NCBI GenBank assembly: GCA_950022655.1
Contig: OX465584.1
Span: 6,829,694 to 6,893,693 of the forward strand
Reading direction: 5' to 3'
From: Alentia gelatinosa
Taxonomy: Eukaryota; Annelida; Polychaeta; Phyllodocida; Polynoidae
DNA: 64,000 nucleotides
Part shown: in pieces, positions 1 through 10,659 of the stretch
Layout: each line of letters starts with the position of its first letter
Position numbering within the stretch: the stretch's first letter is position 1
Program-made: the position numbers and the translations under genes
The notes under the pieces: generated by a model
Told to the model about the DNA's origin: nothing
Seen by the model: the letters and a program-made list of their open reading frames with translations, nothing else
Databases searched by the model: none

Positions 1-293
1 AAAAAACTCCATAGGCTTAACATTGGGTCACTGTATTCGGTCTGGAGTTCAGAAAAATGAAAAATATCGCTCTAGTGGGATACACTTGACAAATGACATC
101 ATTTGTTAATGTGGAAGTAATTTAGACGGGCGGGGTAGGATAAATTCTAAACCAAACTCGAATTAGTCATGTAATTGTTCATCGCACTCTGGCAAGATCG
201 CATATTACTGCTCTCGGCTTCCCCTTGCGCAGTAATACGCGATCTTGCCGTCGTGATAAACAACAACACAACTAACTCTTGCTTGGTTTCTCC
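1..293 (+). mobile_element. Compound palindromic element (CPE), B then A, cut by window start
   Basis: Positions 1-145 are most of module B, with CATAGGCTTAACATTGGG near the start and a GGTAGGATAA end at about 136-145. Module A follows at 147-293. It is a long imperfect palindrome whose inner arms, 191-211 and 229-249, are reverse complements apart from one mismatch, around a tip containing CTCGGCTTCCCC. The right end reads GGTTTCTCC at 285-293, the same terminus seen in other copies. This copy sets the B-plus-A order used as the plus orientation for the family. Superfamily is unknown. Confidence 0.75.
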
Positions 294-493
294 ATAATAC
301 TGTGGCGTCAGTATGCATTTAAGAATATGGATAGTTTTTTACCTACAGACTAGCGCCTTCGGCGAAAGGGCCCACATATTCACAGATCAAACCTAGACGT
401 TGGAGAGCGCTTAGTCTCTTTCACGACCGCTTGGGCACAAATACCTCCTTGAGCCGTGTACACGCCGTCTGGTGAATGGTGGCCGCACTACAG

Positions 494-685
494 GCTAGAG
501 AGCGCTTTCCGTACACCACACTGGTCACCAGAGCAAACGCCCGGCAGTTGATGAATGATCGTGGTGGTGGCGATTGTAGCCCAAAACTACATAGAAGATT
601 TGATGATGAAATCCAGCGTGATTTAGGGACCAGCAAAACTTGCGCCATCTTTGAATTGCGGAGGCTGTTAGAGGCTTGTCTCAGG
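494..685 (+). CDS. Candidate exon, unidentified protein
   Basis: A 192-bp stretch (64 codons, phase 0 at both ends) is open in the plus strand. It lies between an acceptor-like CACTACAG ending at 493 and a donor-like CAGG/GTAAGG at 686. The peptide ends with a basic, helix-like segment (FELRRLLEACLR) after RRFDDEIQRDLG. No family is recognised. The opposite strand is also open over 421-648, and a 64-codon open frame is not rare by chance, so this is weak. Upstream (300-475) and downstream (686-890) I see no repeat. Confidence 0.22.
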
Positions 686-894
686 GTAAGGAGATCGGAA
701 AACTACAGCATTGAATTTAGTTTTCAACATGGCTAGTAATGTATCATAAGAAAAAAAGTGTATCTAGGTATCATAGCTGAAAAAGGAACAACAGGTTTGA
801 GTTTTTATACACACGAGAATCTCACTCTCGTGGCTTTTCACTCTCCATGGACATCTCTGGTTCTGTTTGTCTCTATGTGGGAGAGCAACTCCAA

Positions 895-1435
895 GCAGAT
901 CCTGTCGAAAACGTGCCTTTTTATATATGGTAGGTAATAATACAAACTTAAATTTGTCCAGTCTACAGATTGTCTTATCTATATCTATATCTGCATATCT
1001 GTATATATTCCGGGTATGATGATATACACTCCCTATGGGTTTTCTATGAACACTTTGTATTAGGTGGCCATATCTGTATGCTCCGGGTAAGGTGATACAC
1101 ACTCCCTATGTGTTTTCTATGGACACTTTGTATTGGGTGGATAATAAATACACAATAGTGACTGGTTTTTGATACAAGCGGTAGTATGCTCTGAGGAGTA
1201 GACGCGTAGTAATATCTGAGCGCATGCAAAGATATTGCACAGTTAACGCTGAGGTTTTGCTACCCGCAGCATACAACATATCTGTATGATCTGGTATGTG
1301 GATACACACTCCCCATGTGTTTTCTATGGACACTTTGTATCAGGTGAATATATCTGTATGCTCCGGGTATGGTGATACACACCCCATGTATTTTCTATGG
1401 ACACTTTGTATTGGGTGGATAATAAATACACATCT
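895..1435. repeat. Degenerate CPE cluster: tandem B fragments and one A remnant
   Basis: The module-B segment containing CCCTATGTGTTTTCTATGGA occurs about four times (around 1020, 1100, 1310 and 1395), each near GGTGGATAATAAATACA or its equivalent. A damaged module A lies at about 1150-1250, with GACGCGTAGTAATATC and GAGCGCATGC at its tip. This is the TTATCCACC class of B. The short open frames here are by-products of the repeat. Confidence 0.6.
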
Positions 1436-1439
1436 CCCC

Positions 1440-1760
1440 CCATTGTAACCCGTCACAGGCCACTCTTGTCCCACTTCCCATTCCAGTGACCGCCTCTGCT
1501 TGGAGATTTACGGCCGTTTATCAATATTAAATCAGTGAGTCGCGTCTTCTGTTGGAGAAAGTCTTTAAACCAACCCCCCACCCCGAAAAAAAAGTAAAAA
1601 TTTAAAAAAGCCAACAGTTTAGTGATGAGCCTTTGTTTGTTTCTTTTATAACGCACCACTTAACAAACACAAAACATGGCTGTATACAATGGAGAAACTT
1701 TCTCCGGGAGAAGAACTCCGGCTTAATGAAATCAATAAGAGTAAGTGGTGGGGCAGCACT
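1440..1760. other. Unique, no gene recognised
   Basis: Mixed-composition sequence with a short C-rich and A-rich stretch near 1575-1610. I see neither convincing exons nor repeat family members here. Confidence 0.4.
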
Positions 1761-1761
1761 G

Positions 1762-3085
1762 TCCACACGCACACACAGACAGAGGGTGTGGGGTGTTACA
1801 GTGAGCCGCTCGAAACAGCCCACATTCACACACACACAGACAGGGGATGTGGGGCGTTATGGCAAGCCGCTCCGAGCAGCTCCGTGCCCCCGGGCATCCC
1901 CACGCAGATTAACGCTCCACATTTTAAAAACCCAACAAACTCACACACACACACAGACAGGAGCAGCTCGGGAATGTGGAGTGTTACGGTGAGCCGCTCA
2001 CACACACAGACAGAGGGTGTAGGGTGTTACGGTGAGCCGCTCACACACACAGACAGAGGGTGTGGGGTGTTACGGCGAGCCGCTCACACACACAGACAGA
2101 GGGTGTAGGGTGTTACGGCGAGCCGCTCACACACACAGACAGAGGGTGTGGGGTGTTACGGCGAGCCGCTCACACACACAGACAGAGGGTGTGGGGTGTT
2201 ACGGCGAGCCACTCACACACACAGACAGAGGGTGTAGGGTGTTACGGCGAGCCGCTCACACACACAGACAGAGGGTGTGGGGTGTTACGGCGAGCCGCTC
2301 ACACACACAGACAGAGGGTGTGGGGTGTTACGGCGAGCCGCTCGAAACAGCCCACATTCACATGGATGTGGGACGCTATGGCGAGCCACTCCAAGCAGCC
2401 CACACTCACACACTAACAGACAGGGGATGTGCGGTGCTATGGCAAGCCGTTTTGAGCAGATATATGGCGTTACAGTGAGCCGCTCTGATTGTTTGTTTGT
2501 TTGGTTTGATTTTACGTCCAGTTAACCATTATAGGTCCTTTCCAGACTTTCTCAAGGTTCTTTTACACTGCTAGGGTGGTGATCGAATCTATGTGATGAA
2601 TTCAGGTAGAAATCTCACCCCTACACATTTACCGAGGTGAGAGTTCTTTTACTTCCCACACCACATTGACATGGTATGAGAAGGATGGCCTTTGTAATAG
2701 CAGTAAATCTACCACTGCTGGGGGTGGGACTCGAACCCACAAAGTCTTACAACCTTGGGATTACAAGTCCGGTGCTCTAACCACTGAGCTAACTCCCCAC
2801 CCCCGAGCCGCTCTGAGCAGCCCACACTCACACATGCAGATAGGGCATATGGAGCGTTACGGCAAGTCGCTCTAAGCAGTTTACATTCTCGCACACAGAC
2901 AGGGGATGTGTGGTGTAACGATTTACCGTGAGCCACTCCGAGCAGCCCACTCTCACACACACAGACAGCGAATGTGGGGCGTTACAGCGAGCCGCTCTGA
3001 GCAGTTCCCCTCCCCCGGGCATCGCCATGCTTATTAACGCTCCACATTTAAAAAAAAAAAAACCCACTCACACACACACACTGCA
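1762..3085. repeat. 43-bp minisatellite cluster interrupted by a SINE
   Basis: Eight nearly identical 43-bp units run from 1998 to 2341, each starting TCACACACACAGACAGAGGG and ending GGCGAGCCGC. Degenerate units flank them at 1762-1997, 2342-2476 and 2817-3000. A longer segment with CCCCCGGGCATC and ATTAACGCTCCACATT occurs at about 1885-1945 and again at about 3005-3060, so the array grew by segmental duplication as well as unit slippage. Open frames of 82-148 aa in all frames reflect the repeat. Confidence 0.9.
2489..2804 (-). mobile_element. tRNA-derived SINE, full length, with 12-bp TSD
   Basis: Read on the minus strand it starts with a tRNA-like head (about 2720-2804) with A box TAGCTCAGTGG and B box GGTTCGAGTCC. 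The anticodon-loop position reads CTTGTAA (TGT, Thr-like). A body of about 200 bp follows, then the tail motif TTAACTGGACGT and a CAAA-type 3' end at the left. The duplication GAGCCGCTCTGA flanks it at 2477-2488 and 2805-2816, inside the 43-bp array. The anticodon stem is degenerate, so this is not a working tRNA gene. It carries a single 93-bp internal unit. Confidence 0.92.
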
Positions 3086-3948
3086 GGCAAGCCGCGACAA
3101 AACTTCTCAGTTCTGAGAAAAGCTCATGACTGGCGTTTCTTGTGAAACTGGCGGGAATTATTCATCTGGCACAGCAGTGCCATCTGCCGGGACGCCGCCG
3201 CCTCAGACGCGTACAAAAAGGTCTCACTATAAAAAATGCGGAAATGGAAAATTGATGCAGCTGGTAGCTGCAGATCGGCCGTAGTGGTGGTGATGGAGGA
3301 GGAAGGACGGGGAAGGATCCTTCATCTCCAGGAACGACTTGAGCAACTCAAATAACACCGCTCTAAAACATACCAGATGTATCGTGTGTGTGCGACACGG
3401 GGTATAATGTAACTGTGACAAGCCTCAACTCAAATAACACCAATTAAACAAATACTAAGACGTGTAGCGTGTACATGGCACAACGAATATAATGTATCAT
3501 TAACTCTATAAGATGGATTTAAGAAACTACAAGATGTAGTATGCGTATGAAGCACAACTAAATAACTTGTACTGATATACATATCAGCCTCAACTCAAAT
3601 AATATGGAGTTAAAACAGTATCTTATATCAATCAATATTATGTCCCTCGCAGTTTGAGAAGTAATTAAGTAGTCTACAGGGCATTGTAAAATTTCCAATT
3701 ATATCTGTTCTGCTAAATACTCGCCTGATATAGGAACCGAAATCTGACACACCTCCTCAAACCATAGACCAGAGTTCTACTAGTCTTACTAATTGCCTTT
3801 TCAACCACACATTAGTTTACTAAGAACATGACCAATTAGGGATACAACCACTATACGACGATGCATGGCCATATGACAATATGTAGGTTCTGCCTAATTA
3901 TTAAAGGAAACTAATTCAGGTCTATTGAGTGACCATCATATGAGGCCA
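3086..3948. other. No gene recognised; weak degenerate repeat
   Basis: 3,086-3,330 is moderately GC-rich unique sequence. From about 3,330 to 3,610 the phrase CAACTCAAATAA recurs at least three times at irregular spacing, suggesting a very old tandem repeat. The rest, to 3,948, is AT-rich with nothing recognised. Confidence 0.4.
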
Positions 3949-4397
3949 GTTTGTGTGTTTGTTTTGGTAGTTTAACGTGCGATATGGTCTATTAGACTCA
4001 CTCTGGGTTTGATCGGATCTATGAGATGAAATAAGGTAGAACTCTAACCCGTACACATTTAGCGATGTGAGAGTTCTTTTACTTCCCACATCATGTAGAC
4101 AGCCTTTGATATTGCAGTAAGTTTACCACTGCTTGGTATGAAGGAGAAAGGTGGCTGCACACCACACCACATAGACATGGTATGAGAAGGATTGATCTTT
4201 GATATAGCAGTAAGTCTACCACTACTCGGGATGAAGGAGAAAGGTGGCTGTACACCATACCACATAGACATGGTATGAGAAGGATTGATCTTTGATATAG
4301 CAGTAAGTCTACCACTGCTGGGGATGAAGGAGAAGAGTGGCTGCAGTGGGACTCGAACCCCAAGTCCTGTGCCTTAACCACTGACCTAACTCTCCAC
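3949..4397 (-). mobile_element. SINE, second tail type, three internal 93-bp units
   Basis: The left end has a TTTG-rich tail and GTAGTTTAACGT, followed by a CTATTAGACTCACT-type segment; this differs from the tail of the 2,489 copy. ACCACT marks at 4125, 4218 and 4311 are exactly 93 bp apart. The tRNA-like head, with ACTCGAACCCC and CTGACCTAAC, lies at about 4345-4395. Confidence 0.85.
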
Positions 4398-4616
4398 TAA
4401 CACCTACCACAGTCTTTAGAGGACTGGGAAAGAACTGAGGCAAACTAATACAGTCTCATGTCTATAATTCTATACCTTAATTTTTCACTTCCTATTCCTT
4501 TGCTGAATCATGGTCGAGCAACTATCAGGAAAGTGACATCTACCTGACCTTGTGCACAGTATTACATGGCATTTGGTACTCATTTATCTGAAACTGGAGG
4601 CGAGACTAACTGGAGA

Positions 4617-5062
4617 CACTCCAAACTCGATGGCGAACAGGGACACAGAGCAAACACTCATCAGTTTCTATCTTAATCTTTAACGAAACCACAGAATCGT
4701 TTCCCATTACTCCTGTAGGACAAAGCAGGAGAATCAAATGAGGGTGTGGGCGACAATGACGAAGAGATTAACGAAGAAACCAACAAGTTTTAGTCAAAGT
4801 CATCGTTCTCCACAAGTTTCATGCTAAGTGATATGAATAAGGCGACAGCCGAGTAGATATCGTAAAGTGTTCAAACGAGTTGGAGAACAACAACTTTGAA
4901 CAAAACGAGTTGCTTTCTGTATCAATCTCACCCCTGTACACACTAAAAGAATGGACGACACACAGGATATAGACCATGGAGAACGGACTGCAATACCCAT
5001 AGGGGAATGGAGAACAAGGTCCCAATGTTAAGCCTATGAGGCAATAATACCAGGGGTGAGAT
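4617..5062 (-). mobile_element. CPE, truncated tail-to-tail form
   Basis: From left: half of a palindrome (about 4617-4660), an internal segment with ATTACTCCTGTAGGACAAAG, a module A at about 4770-4920 and a module B at about 4926-5062. The tip of A is AAGGCGACAGCCGAG. Module B has ends ATCTCACCCCTG and CAGGGGTGAGAT in inverted orientation. It matches the right two thirds of the fuller copy at 26,773-27,424. Confidence 0.75.
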
Positions 5063-5635
5063 CATGGTTATTAAACATGCCCCACGCTCAAAGTATAACA
5101 TTGGCTGATCACATTTAACAGAGCTGCCCTGAACAACATACAACTCTGTTTATAACCCGCCCCACCCCCTCCCAACCCCGCACCCTCTGTTACCATAACA
5201 ACCGACCACCTTCTAACTGCCCTACGTAGAACGTAGAGGTTTTTAAATAAGCTCCACCAGTGCTAATTTCACATAGATTCCTAGGTAGGTACTCAAACGT
5301 GAAGGCCGTTCCCATGCCGATAATTAACAGAAAATATTAAAAGAAGAAATGATTAGAAGCTTAGCAGTGCCGCGATGCCGTCGACAGGGGCGGCCTCAGA
5401 TGTTCGTGTATAGCGCAGCTCCAGTGAAATCTTTACAACCTTCCAGGGACACAAATATCAATAAACAGCAATTACAGCCGCCGCCGCGTGGGGGCGCTCT
5501 CAGCGGTGCGCGCGCACGCTAAATGAATACTAATGAGGCTGTGCGTACGAGTCGGTAACAAGGCAGGGCGGGGATATGTCACTGGAGGTGTGTTAGTGTG
5601 AGTGTTCATGTTGAGATGGGTATTACGTGCATCGA
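5063..5635. other. Gene-free stretch with a GC-rich patch
   Basis: 5,340-5,600 is GC-rich and contains CCGCCGCGTGGGGGCGCT near 5,481-5,498. That resembles a CTCF-type core but departs from it at two positions. No exon is convincing. The patch could be regulatory, but nothing in the sequence settles it. Confidence 0.25.
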
Positions 5636-5637
5636 GA

Positions 5638-5750
5638 GGGTGTTGAATATGTGTGGATAGTTTATATTATCAGCTATCGCTCGTGTATCACCACGCGTCA
5701 ACCTCTCGTGGTTTACGGCCGCCTGTCCACAAAACCATCGTTTATTGTCT
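5638..5750. repeat. Half of a CPE module A
   Basis: Contains CGCTCGTGTATCACCACGCG followed by the arm TCGTGGTTTACGGCCGCCTG and CCACAAAACCATCG. It is the same stem type as 17,137-17,260 and 33,375-33,518, but the left arm is missing. The neighbouring MITE starts immediately to its right. Confidence 0.6.
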
Positions 5751-6020
5751 GAGAGTTGCTATGACGTCATCAGGCTGATGACGTTTTTTTTTGTTTTTTT
5801 TTTCTTTTTCATTAAATTTGTATCGTTAAGTACAGGTTTGTCTCCAAACTCATTGCAATATGATTTTTGTACTTTGAACTTTTGTACCTTGTCTTGTCTT
5901 GTGACATGTCTTGTACCGTTGTGTCTTTGTCCTGTGATGCTTAAATGTTTCCTGGACCATGCAAAGAAGAACGCCCGCGACTACAGGCTGAATCAGTCTG
6001 ATGACGTCATAGCAACTCTC
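5751..6020. mobile_element. 270-bp MITE with 28-bp TIRs containing CRE sites
   Basis: Inverted repeats 5751-5778 and 5993-6020 match with one mismatch (GAGAGTTGCTATGACGTCAT at the outer end). Each holds a perfect TGACGTCA (5762-5769 and 6002-6009). The interior is T-rich and noncoding. I cannot see a clear target duplication, so the superfamily is open. Confidence 0.75.
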
Positions 6021-6043
6021 ATATTAAGATTAAAAGTATCATA

Positions 6044-6280
6044 GACGAAACCTAGTAAAGTTTACGGTCGGGGCTCATATCATATCGAATTTGAATTACG
6101 CAGCGATTCAAAAGAGATGGAATCAAGCTCTGATCGTAAACTTGAATAGGTTACTGAATTTATCTCACCCTCATATTTATCTGTTTAACACCCATTGAGT
6201 ATGAATTACCATACTCGCAAGCCTTTTGAGAACGGGTTCCCAATGTTAAGCCTATGGACTTTCATACCAGGCTAAGATAA
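6044..6280 (-). mobile_element. CPE, A then B, tip of palindrome deleted
   Basis: GACGAAACC at 6044 begins a palindrome matching the stem type at 22,450-22,594 (AAGTTTACGGTC / GATCGTAAACTT arms), but the apical hairpin is lost. Module B, 6159-6280, has TTATCTCACCCTC at one end and A(G)GCTAAGATAA at the other, so its two ends belong to different end classes. Confidence 0.65.
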
Positions 6281-6684
6281 GAATACAGCAATGGTATCTA
6301 AATCATTATTACCCACCTAATATGGAGTCTCCATATGAAATGTATAGAGCACCTGGAATTCGCTACCCGGAGATTGTGGCAGGTCAGAATCTCCGGAAAA
6401 ATGATCCCATTCAAAACTATGTCAAATCATCACATACTTCAAAATAAATTCATCTAATATTCATTCAATATCAATTTTTTAGAATCAGTTATAATGATCT
6501 CATTTACCATCAGAACTCACTGTCATAAAAGGTTTTGCATGCTAAAAACATGGCCAAAAAAGCGAACTATATACTGATGTAAGTATACACCGAATTACCT
6601 CCATGCTTGACAGTGCTGTAGCGTTATGGCGTGATATGAAAGTACATGTCTTGCAATAAACCTTTAATTGCTATATACTTATTA
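6281..6684. other. AT-rich, nothing recognised
   Basis: Low-GC sequence without splice-flanked open frames or members of the repeat families found elsewhere. Confidence 0.4.
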
Positions 6685-7129
6685 TTGATTGTGAAGGTGG
6701 ATAGTGTATACAATAACTACTGATTTTTGTACGAGTGGCTGTAATCTCCTCGAAATTGACGACATAATATCCTCACTAATCGCTTGGATATTACTACGCG
6801 TCAACTACTCAGAGATTACGGCCGCTCGTACACAAAACCAGTCATTATTGTTTATCCTACCCCGCATGTAAATCTCCATAGACTTAACATACTGGGCCTG
6901 TATGCCACGGTTATGCCATAAAATATTTATATGCCACTGGTGACATATGAAGTTAAAAACATATGACAGGGTAGGATAAAATCTAAACATCACCCAATTT
7001 CATATAATCGTTTATATATGCCATTCGTTGTCTTCTGCTACAGATATCACTCAGCTCTGCTTCGTGATATCATGCCGCGAAGACAACTCATGCCATATAA
7101 ACAATCATATGAAATTTCGTGATGTTTCA
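6685..7129. mobile_element. CPE cluster in A-B-A order with two unlike palindromes
   Basis: A palindrome at about 6709-6851 (TGATTTTTGTACGAG / CTCGTACACAAAACC arms, tip next to GATATTACTACGCGTC) is followed by a B module at 6852-6979 (TTATCCTACC to GGTAGGATAA). A different palindrome follows at 6981-7129 (AATTTCATATAATCG / CAATCATATGAAATT arms, tip region CAGCTCTGCTTCGTG). The second palindrome type recurs at 10,660-10,725 and 53,275-53,400. Confidence 0.7.
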
Positions 7130-7300
7130 TGATAGTATTTATTTACTCTTTGATATCTATCATGAGAACACAAATGGCGCCCACTTGGCAGCACTAAAAG
7201 ACGGCCGGGGGACATGGAGGGAGTCACCTTCCCCTGGTGAGAGGGGGGGCTTTTATCGTAAATCAATCCCTGCCTTCCTCACCAGGTCCCTGATAAAGTG

Positions 7301-7623
7301 GTGAGATGCGAGATTTGGTTACCCTGCGAAAAGACGTTATTATCGCCCACTCAATACGCGCATGCGTCTGCACACGCTCTTCCGTTCAGATTTCACGGAC
7401 TATTGGACATACTACTCTTTTGATGTGATTCTGATGTAAATAAATGAAAAGAATAGTATTTCACCGCTAGAATTACATGTCGTGTAATATACTTAATTTC
7501 GGCAAATCTTTCACTCGCCAATCGTGGACTTCATCACTGCGCATGTTCGCGCATGCGTACCAGATAGGCTACAAGTGGGCGATAAATAGGGAATTTCGCA
7601 GGGTAACCACATTTCACATCACA
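7301..7623. mobile_element. MITE with imperfect TIRs of about 70 bp
   Basis: The left arm 7301-7370 (GGTTACCCTGCGAAAAGACG, then TTATTATCGCCCACT) pairs with 7548-7623 (AGTGGGCGATAAAT, then TTCGCAGGGTAACC). The interior is noncoding. GACGGCC-rich sequence on both sides (7,200-7,215 and 7,635-7,700) may be part of a larger inverted unit. Sixteen bases of the left arm also occur in the 20-bp satellite at 14.9 kb. Confidence 0.65.
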
Positions 7624-7906
7624 CCGGCTCGTTGAAGATGACGGCCGCTTCATCCCGGCCGACCTAGTGACGGCCCCGGCACTGTGACGGCCGGGAAGCA
7701 GGGCCGCACTTTTAGTCAGAGTGTCTCCTTCATTACGTGATCACACCGGCGAGGTTTTATCAGAAAACCACCGATGATTCTCAAGAGCTTTTATTAGTCA
7801 GGTAAATATTGTTCACTTCTAATATCAATCTCATGAGAGCTTCATTTCGATGGGTTTTCTTTTTGGAGGTGGGGATTCTCGCATAATCTGGTGCAGTGGG
7901 TACTTA
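7624..7906. other. No gene recognised
   Basis: Repeated GACGGCC motifs at 7,635-7,700, then unique sequence without supported features. Confidence 0.35.
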
Positions 7907-8245
7907 TATAGAACGTCCTGACCATGCTGTACAAGTCACAGAACGAGATGCTAATTTACGGTTTGTACGGACCGAGGCATTTATGCCGAGTTCCGTACAA
8001 ACCATAAATTATCATCGAGTTCTGTGACTTGTACAAGCATGGTTGGACGTTATATATTTACTATATACCCGAAATTAAAAAAAAATCCATTAACTTAATT
8101 TTCTAACAACCGATATGTTAATAAACGTGTATGGCAAGGTGGTCCGTATTTTAGTGTACAGACCAGCGGTCCGTACAGTATTTTTACGTCATATGCCGAA
8201 ACGGTGCGTATTTACAGTATATACGGCATGGGTATATAGTAAAGT
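7907..8245. mobile_element. Palindromic element, C type
   Basis: A long palindrome at 7907-8056 has arms around GTACAAGTCACAGAAC and its complement. Its tip, 7973-7990, is CGAGGCATTTATGCCGAG. The following segment to about 8245 contains GGTCCGTACAGTATTTTTAC. The whole unit occurs in inverted orientation at about 13,236-13,575, including both segments, so it is a defined dispersed element related to the CPEs by its apical hairpin. Confidence 0.75.
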
Positions 8246-8640
8246 CATGCACTACAAGCTGTTGGGGGTGCAGTCCGCGTCTGGTTTTATCGACCATGCA
8301 GAAATGTCTTCATCTCACTTTATAAATCAATACCACCCTGCGCCCATTATGTCTGCTACCATGAACAAAAAGCGTACAATGAACTTTCTTTAATTAAAAA
8401 GGAAAAAAAAAGTGCATAAAGCTAGTGTAGTTCAAATGTATCGATGCGATAAACGTCAATTCTATGCCTTAATTAAACTACTGTATATTGAAACTATTAT
8501 ATCTGTAATAAGTCTTAACTATGTAGCAGCTACCGCTCAAATTAGAAAAATGAAGCTATTATATCGATCTGTGGTTCTCTGTGGTACATGATACGACAAC
8601 CTAATGATACCTCCATTAGAAGGTGAAGATAATGTTGCAA
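8246..8640. other. Mostly unique; one short open frame
   Basis: The plus frame ending at 8,393 (about 45 codons after a CAG at 8,273, ending NKKRTMNFL and a stop) looks mildly protein-like, but I cannot support it as an exon. The rest is AT-rich. Confidence 0.2.
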
Positions 8641-8641
8641 T

Positions 8642-9052
8642 TTATTATCCACCTAATACAAAGTGTCCATAGAAAACACATAGGGAGTTTGTATGGACAT
8701 ACCCGGAGCATACAGATATATTCACCCGATACAAAGTGTCCATAGAAACACATAGGGAGTTTGTATGGACATACCCGGCGCATACGGATATGTTGTATGC
8801 TCCGGGTGGCGCATACGGAAAAATAGTGCGTACGGAAACATAGTGCATAACTAAAATGAACTGATATCGACATGCCACTTGTCCAGAAAAGGTGGATGAT
8901 AAATACAATATAGACTGGTTTCAGATAAAAGCGGTTGTATGCTCCTCGGAGTTGACTGTGCACAATATCCTTGCATGTGCTCGGATATTACTACGCGTCA
9001 ACTCCTCGGAGCATACGGCCGCTTGTATCTGAAACCAGTCAATATTGTGTAT
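8642..9052 (+). mobile_element. CPE, B then A, TTATCCACC class
   Basis: Module B, 8642-8903, runs from TTATTATCCACC to GGTGGATGATAAA and contains an internal duplication of AAGTGTCCATAGAAA with CACATAGGGAGTTTGTATGG. Module A, 8904-9052, has arms GACTGGTTTCAGATA and TATCTGAAACCAGTC. Its inner arms GTATGCTCCTCGGAGTTGAC and GTCAACTCCTCGGAGCATAC are exact complements. The tip flank is GATATTACTACGCG. This is one of the best-preserved copies. Confidence 0.8.
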
Positions 9053-9291
9053 GTATCTGAGGGTGTGACCCAAATAAATATCTCACCCCTGGTACAATGT
9101 GAGCCATAGGAATAACATCAAAACATTATACGCCAGGATCACAGGATTTCTGAGGGCAGAAAAGACATCGACTGGATCTGCGAAGTAATTTGAATTATTC
9201 TCATATGAAAACCGTATCATATTATCACACTCAAATCGTAAAATAAACAATATTCCACTCGTTTGGAATAAGTTGGACACAAGGAACACCA

Positions 9292-9431
9292 ATTCCTATA
9301 TACCTGCAATTGTCGGCTAATATCGGTAAAAAACGTTATTTGCTTACCCGCCATTAAACCCGAAGCCAGATCCAACCTTATCAAGTAAACTGACACTATA
9401 TGTTTTATCCCCACTACGCTTTTCATAAGAA
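9292..9431 (+). repeat. Direct repeat, copy 1
   Basis: About 140 bp (with TTGTCGGCTAATATCG and CCAGATCCAACCTTATCA) recurs at 10,092-10,231 in the same orientation, with only a few differences. Confidence 0.8.
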
Positions 9432-9491
9432 TACTCGCTTTTCATAAGAATACTCGCTCTTCATAAAAATACTCGCTTTTCATAAGAATAC
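9418..9491. repeat. Short 20-bp tandem repeat
   Basis: Four units of CTTTTCATAAGAATACTCG follow the end of the direct repeat and lead into a palindrome. Confidence 0.75.
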
Positions 9492-9607
9492 TCCTGGAGT
9501 TTTGGCTCCGGACTTCATGAGGCTTCGCCTCATGAAGTCACTATGCCAAACTCCAGTCATGGCATACGGTTGCCAAGATTAAAACTCATCCATTTTACGA
9601 TAATATC
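9492..9607. repeat. CPE-type palindrome
   Basis: Arms CTGGAGTTTTGGCTCCGGAC and its degenerate complement surround the tip ATGAGGCTTCGCCTCAT at 9517-9533. The sequence to the right (GGCATACGG, then AAAACTCATCCATTTTACG) matches the right arm at 60,845-60,887. Module B is absent. Confidence 0.65.
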
Positions 9608-10019
9608 AGTTATAGTTCTAGCAGTGACTTCTACTCAGCTGTCACACGCTACTGTCTTTCTTCCACCTTCTCTTGCGACGTGGAACTTTGGGCAAAGTGA
9701 TATTTATTGTTTTGCCTTAGTCATGTAATGGAAATTTCTGATGACCAATTTGACGCGCGCGGTGACATTTCGATTCCGTGATATATTTTTCTGCTGATCA
9801 ACATTTATAAGCAAACTTAAGGAGAAAACCTCGCGTGATCGTGAAAAGGTTATGAGTGTGTTGTGATTAGGAAACAAAGCGTGCTTTTTTCTCACGGCGA
9901 GGCGTAGACGGGTTTGGTGGACTGTCAGTTTGATTCATGTCAGGTGGCTGGTGATGCAGTGTAACGTTGTCTAAGGGACGACAGCTTGCCATCTTTCCAT
10001 GGAAATCCACCTTTTCAAA
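9608..10019. other. No gene recognised
   Basis: Unique sequence; short open frames on both strands lack splice support. Confidence 0.35.
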
Positions 10020-10512
10020 TTCAGTACATGTATATGGAATAGAGGGAAACTATGTTCCGGTGGGAACATTTCCACTGGTACGTGGTTTCCCTATTCCTAT
10101 ATACCTTCAATTGTCGGCTAATATCGATAAAAAACGTTATTTGCTTACCCGCCATCAAACCCAAAGCCAGATCCAACCTTATCAGTAAACTGACACTATA
10201 TGTTTTCTCCCCACTACGCTTTTCATAAGAATTATGTAAGAGACGATCTGATTGGTCTAAACCTCACGGAACTGTCAACCTGGGCAGTAAACGTCAACCT
10301 GGGCAGTAACTTCAACTTGGGCAGTAAACAAAAGTTATTCCACCCCCAGCAGCGTTAAGTAATCATAGGTTGTTCGCTCATAGGTATATAGGAATAAAAA
10401 AAAACACATACCGGTGGAAATAAGTCAAAGTTACTCAGAAAGGCTTGGAAAAATTACTGCCTACGGCGTAGCCTTGGGCTTATTCCCACCGGTACATGGT
10501 TTCCCTCTATTC
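10020..10512. repeat. Two related small palindromes and direct repeat copy 2
   Basis: A palindrome at about 10,037-10,103 has arms GGAATAGAGGGAAAC and GTGGTTTCCCTATTCC. 10,092-10,231 is the second copy of the 9,292 repeat. A larger palindrome at about 10,393-10,512 has ACCGGTGGAAATAAG and CTTATTCCCACCGGT arms around a tip GCCTACGGCGTAGCC, which resembles the CPE apical hairpin. Confidence 0.6.
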
Positions 10513-10659
10513 CTCCCCCGCTCCCCGCCCCACCTGCTCACCCCTACTGAGCCCCTCATGAACGTGACCTAGTTCGGCCGACCCCTTCTGCCAGTCCCTG
10601 TGGTACCATCCATTTCTTCCATTGTGGTACTGTGTACACAGAGAGTCTTCCGCCACTGA

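Noticed and set aside
2720..2804. tRNA-Thr gene
   Set aside because: A and B boxes are good but the anticodon stem does not pair, and the sequence is the head of a SINE with TSDs; the same holds for the heads at 35,300, 58,940 and 62,930.
6783..6800. CRESS-virus-like origin nonanucleotide at the palindrome tip
   Set aside because: ATTACTACGCG resembles only part of TAGTATTAC-type origins, no Rep gene is present, and the match is too short to claim a viral link.
8115..8245. Conserved exon suggested by a tyrosine/valine-rich plus frame
   Set aside because: The segment is part of the C-type element and recurs inverted at 13.3 kb with frame-breaking differences.
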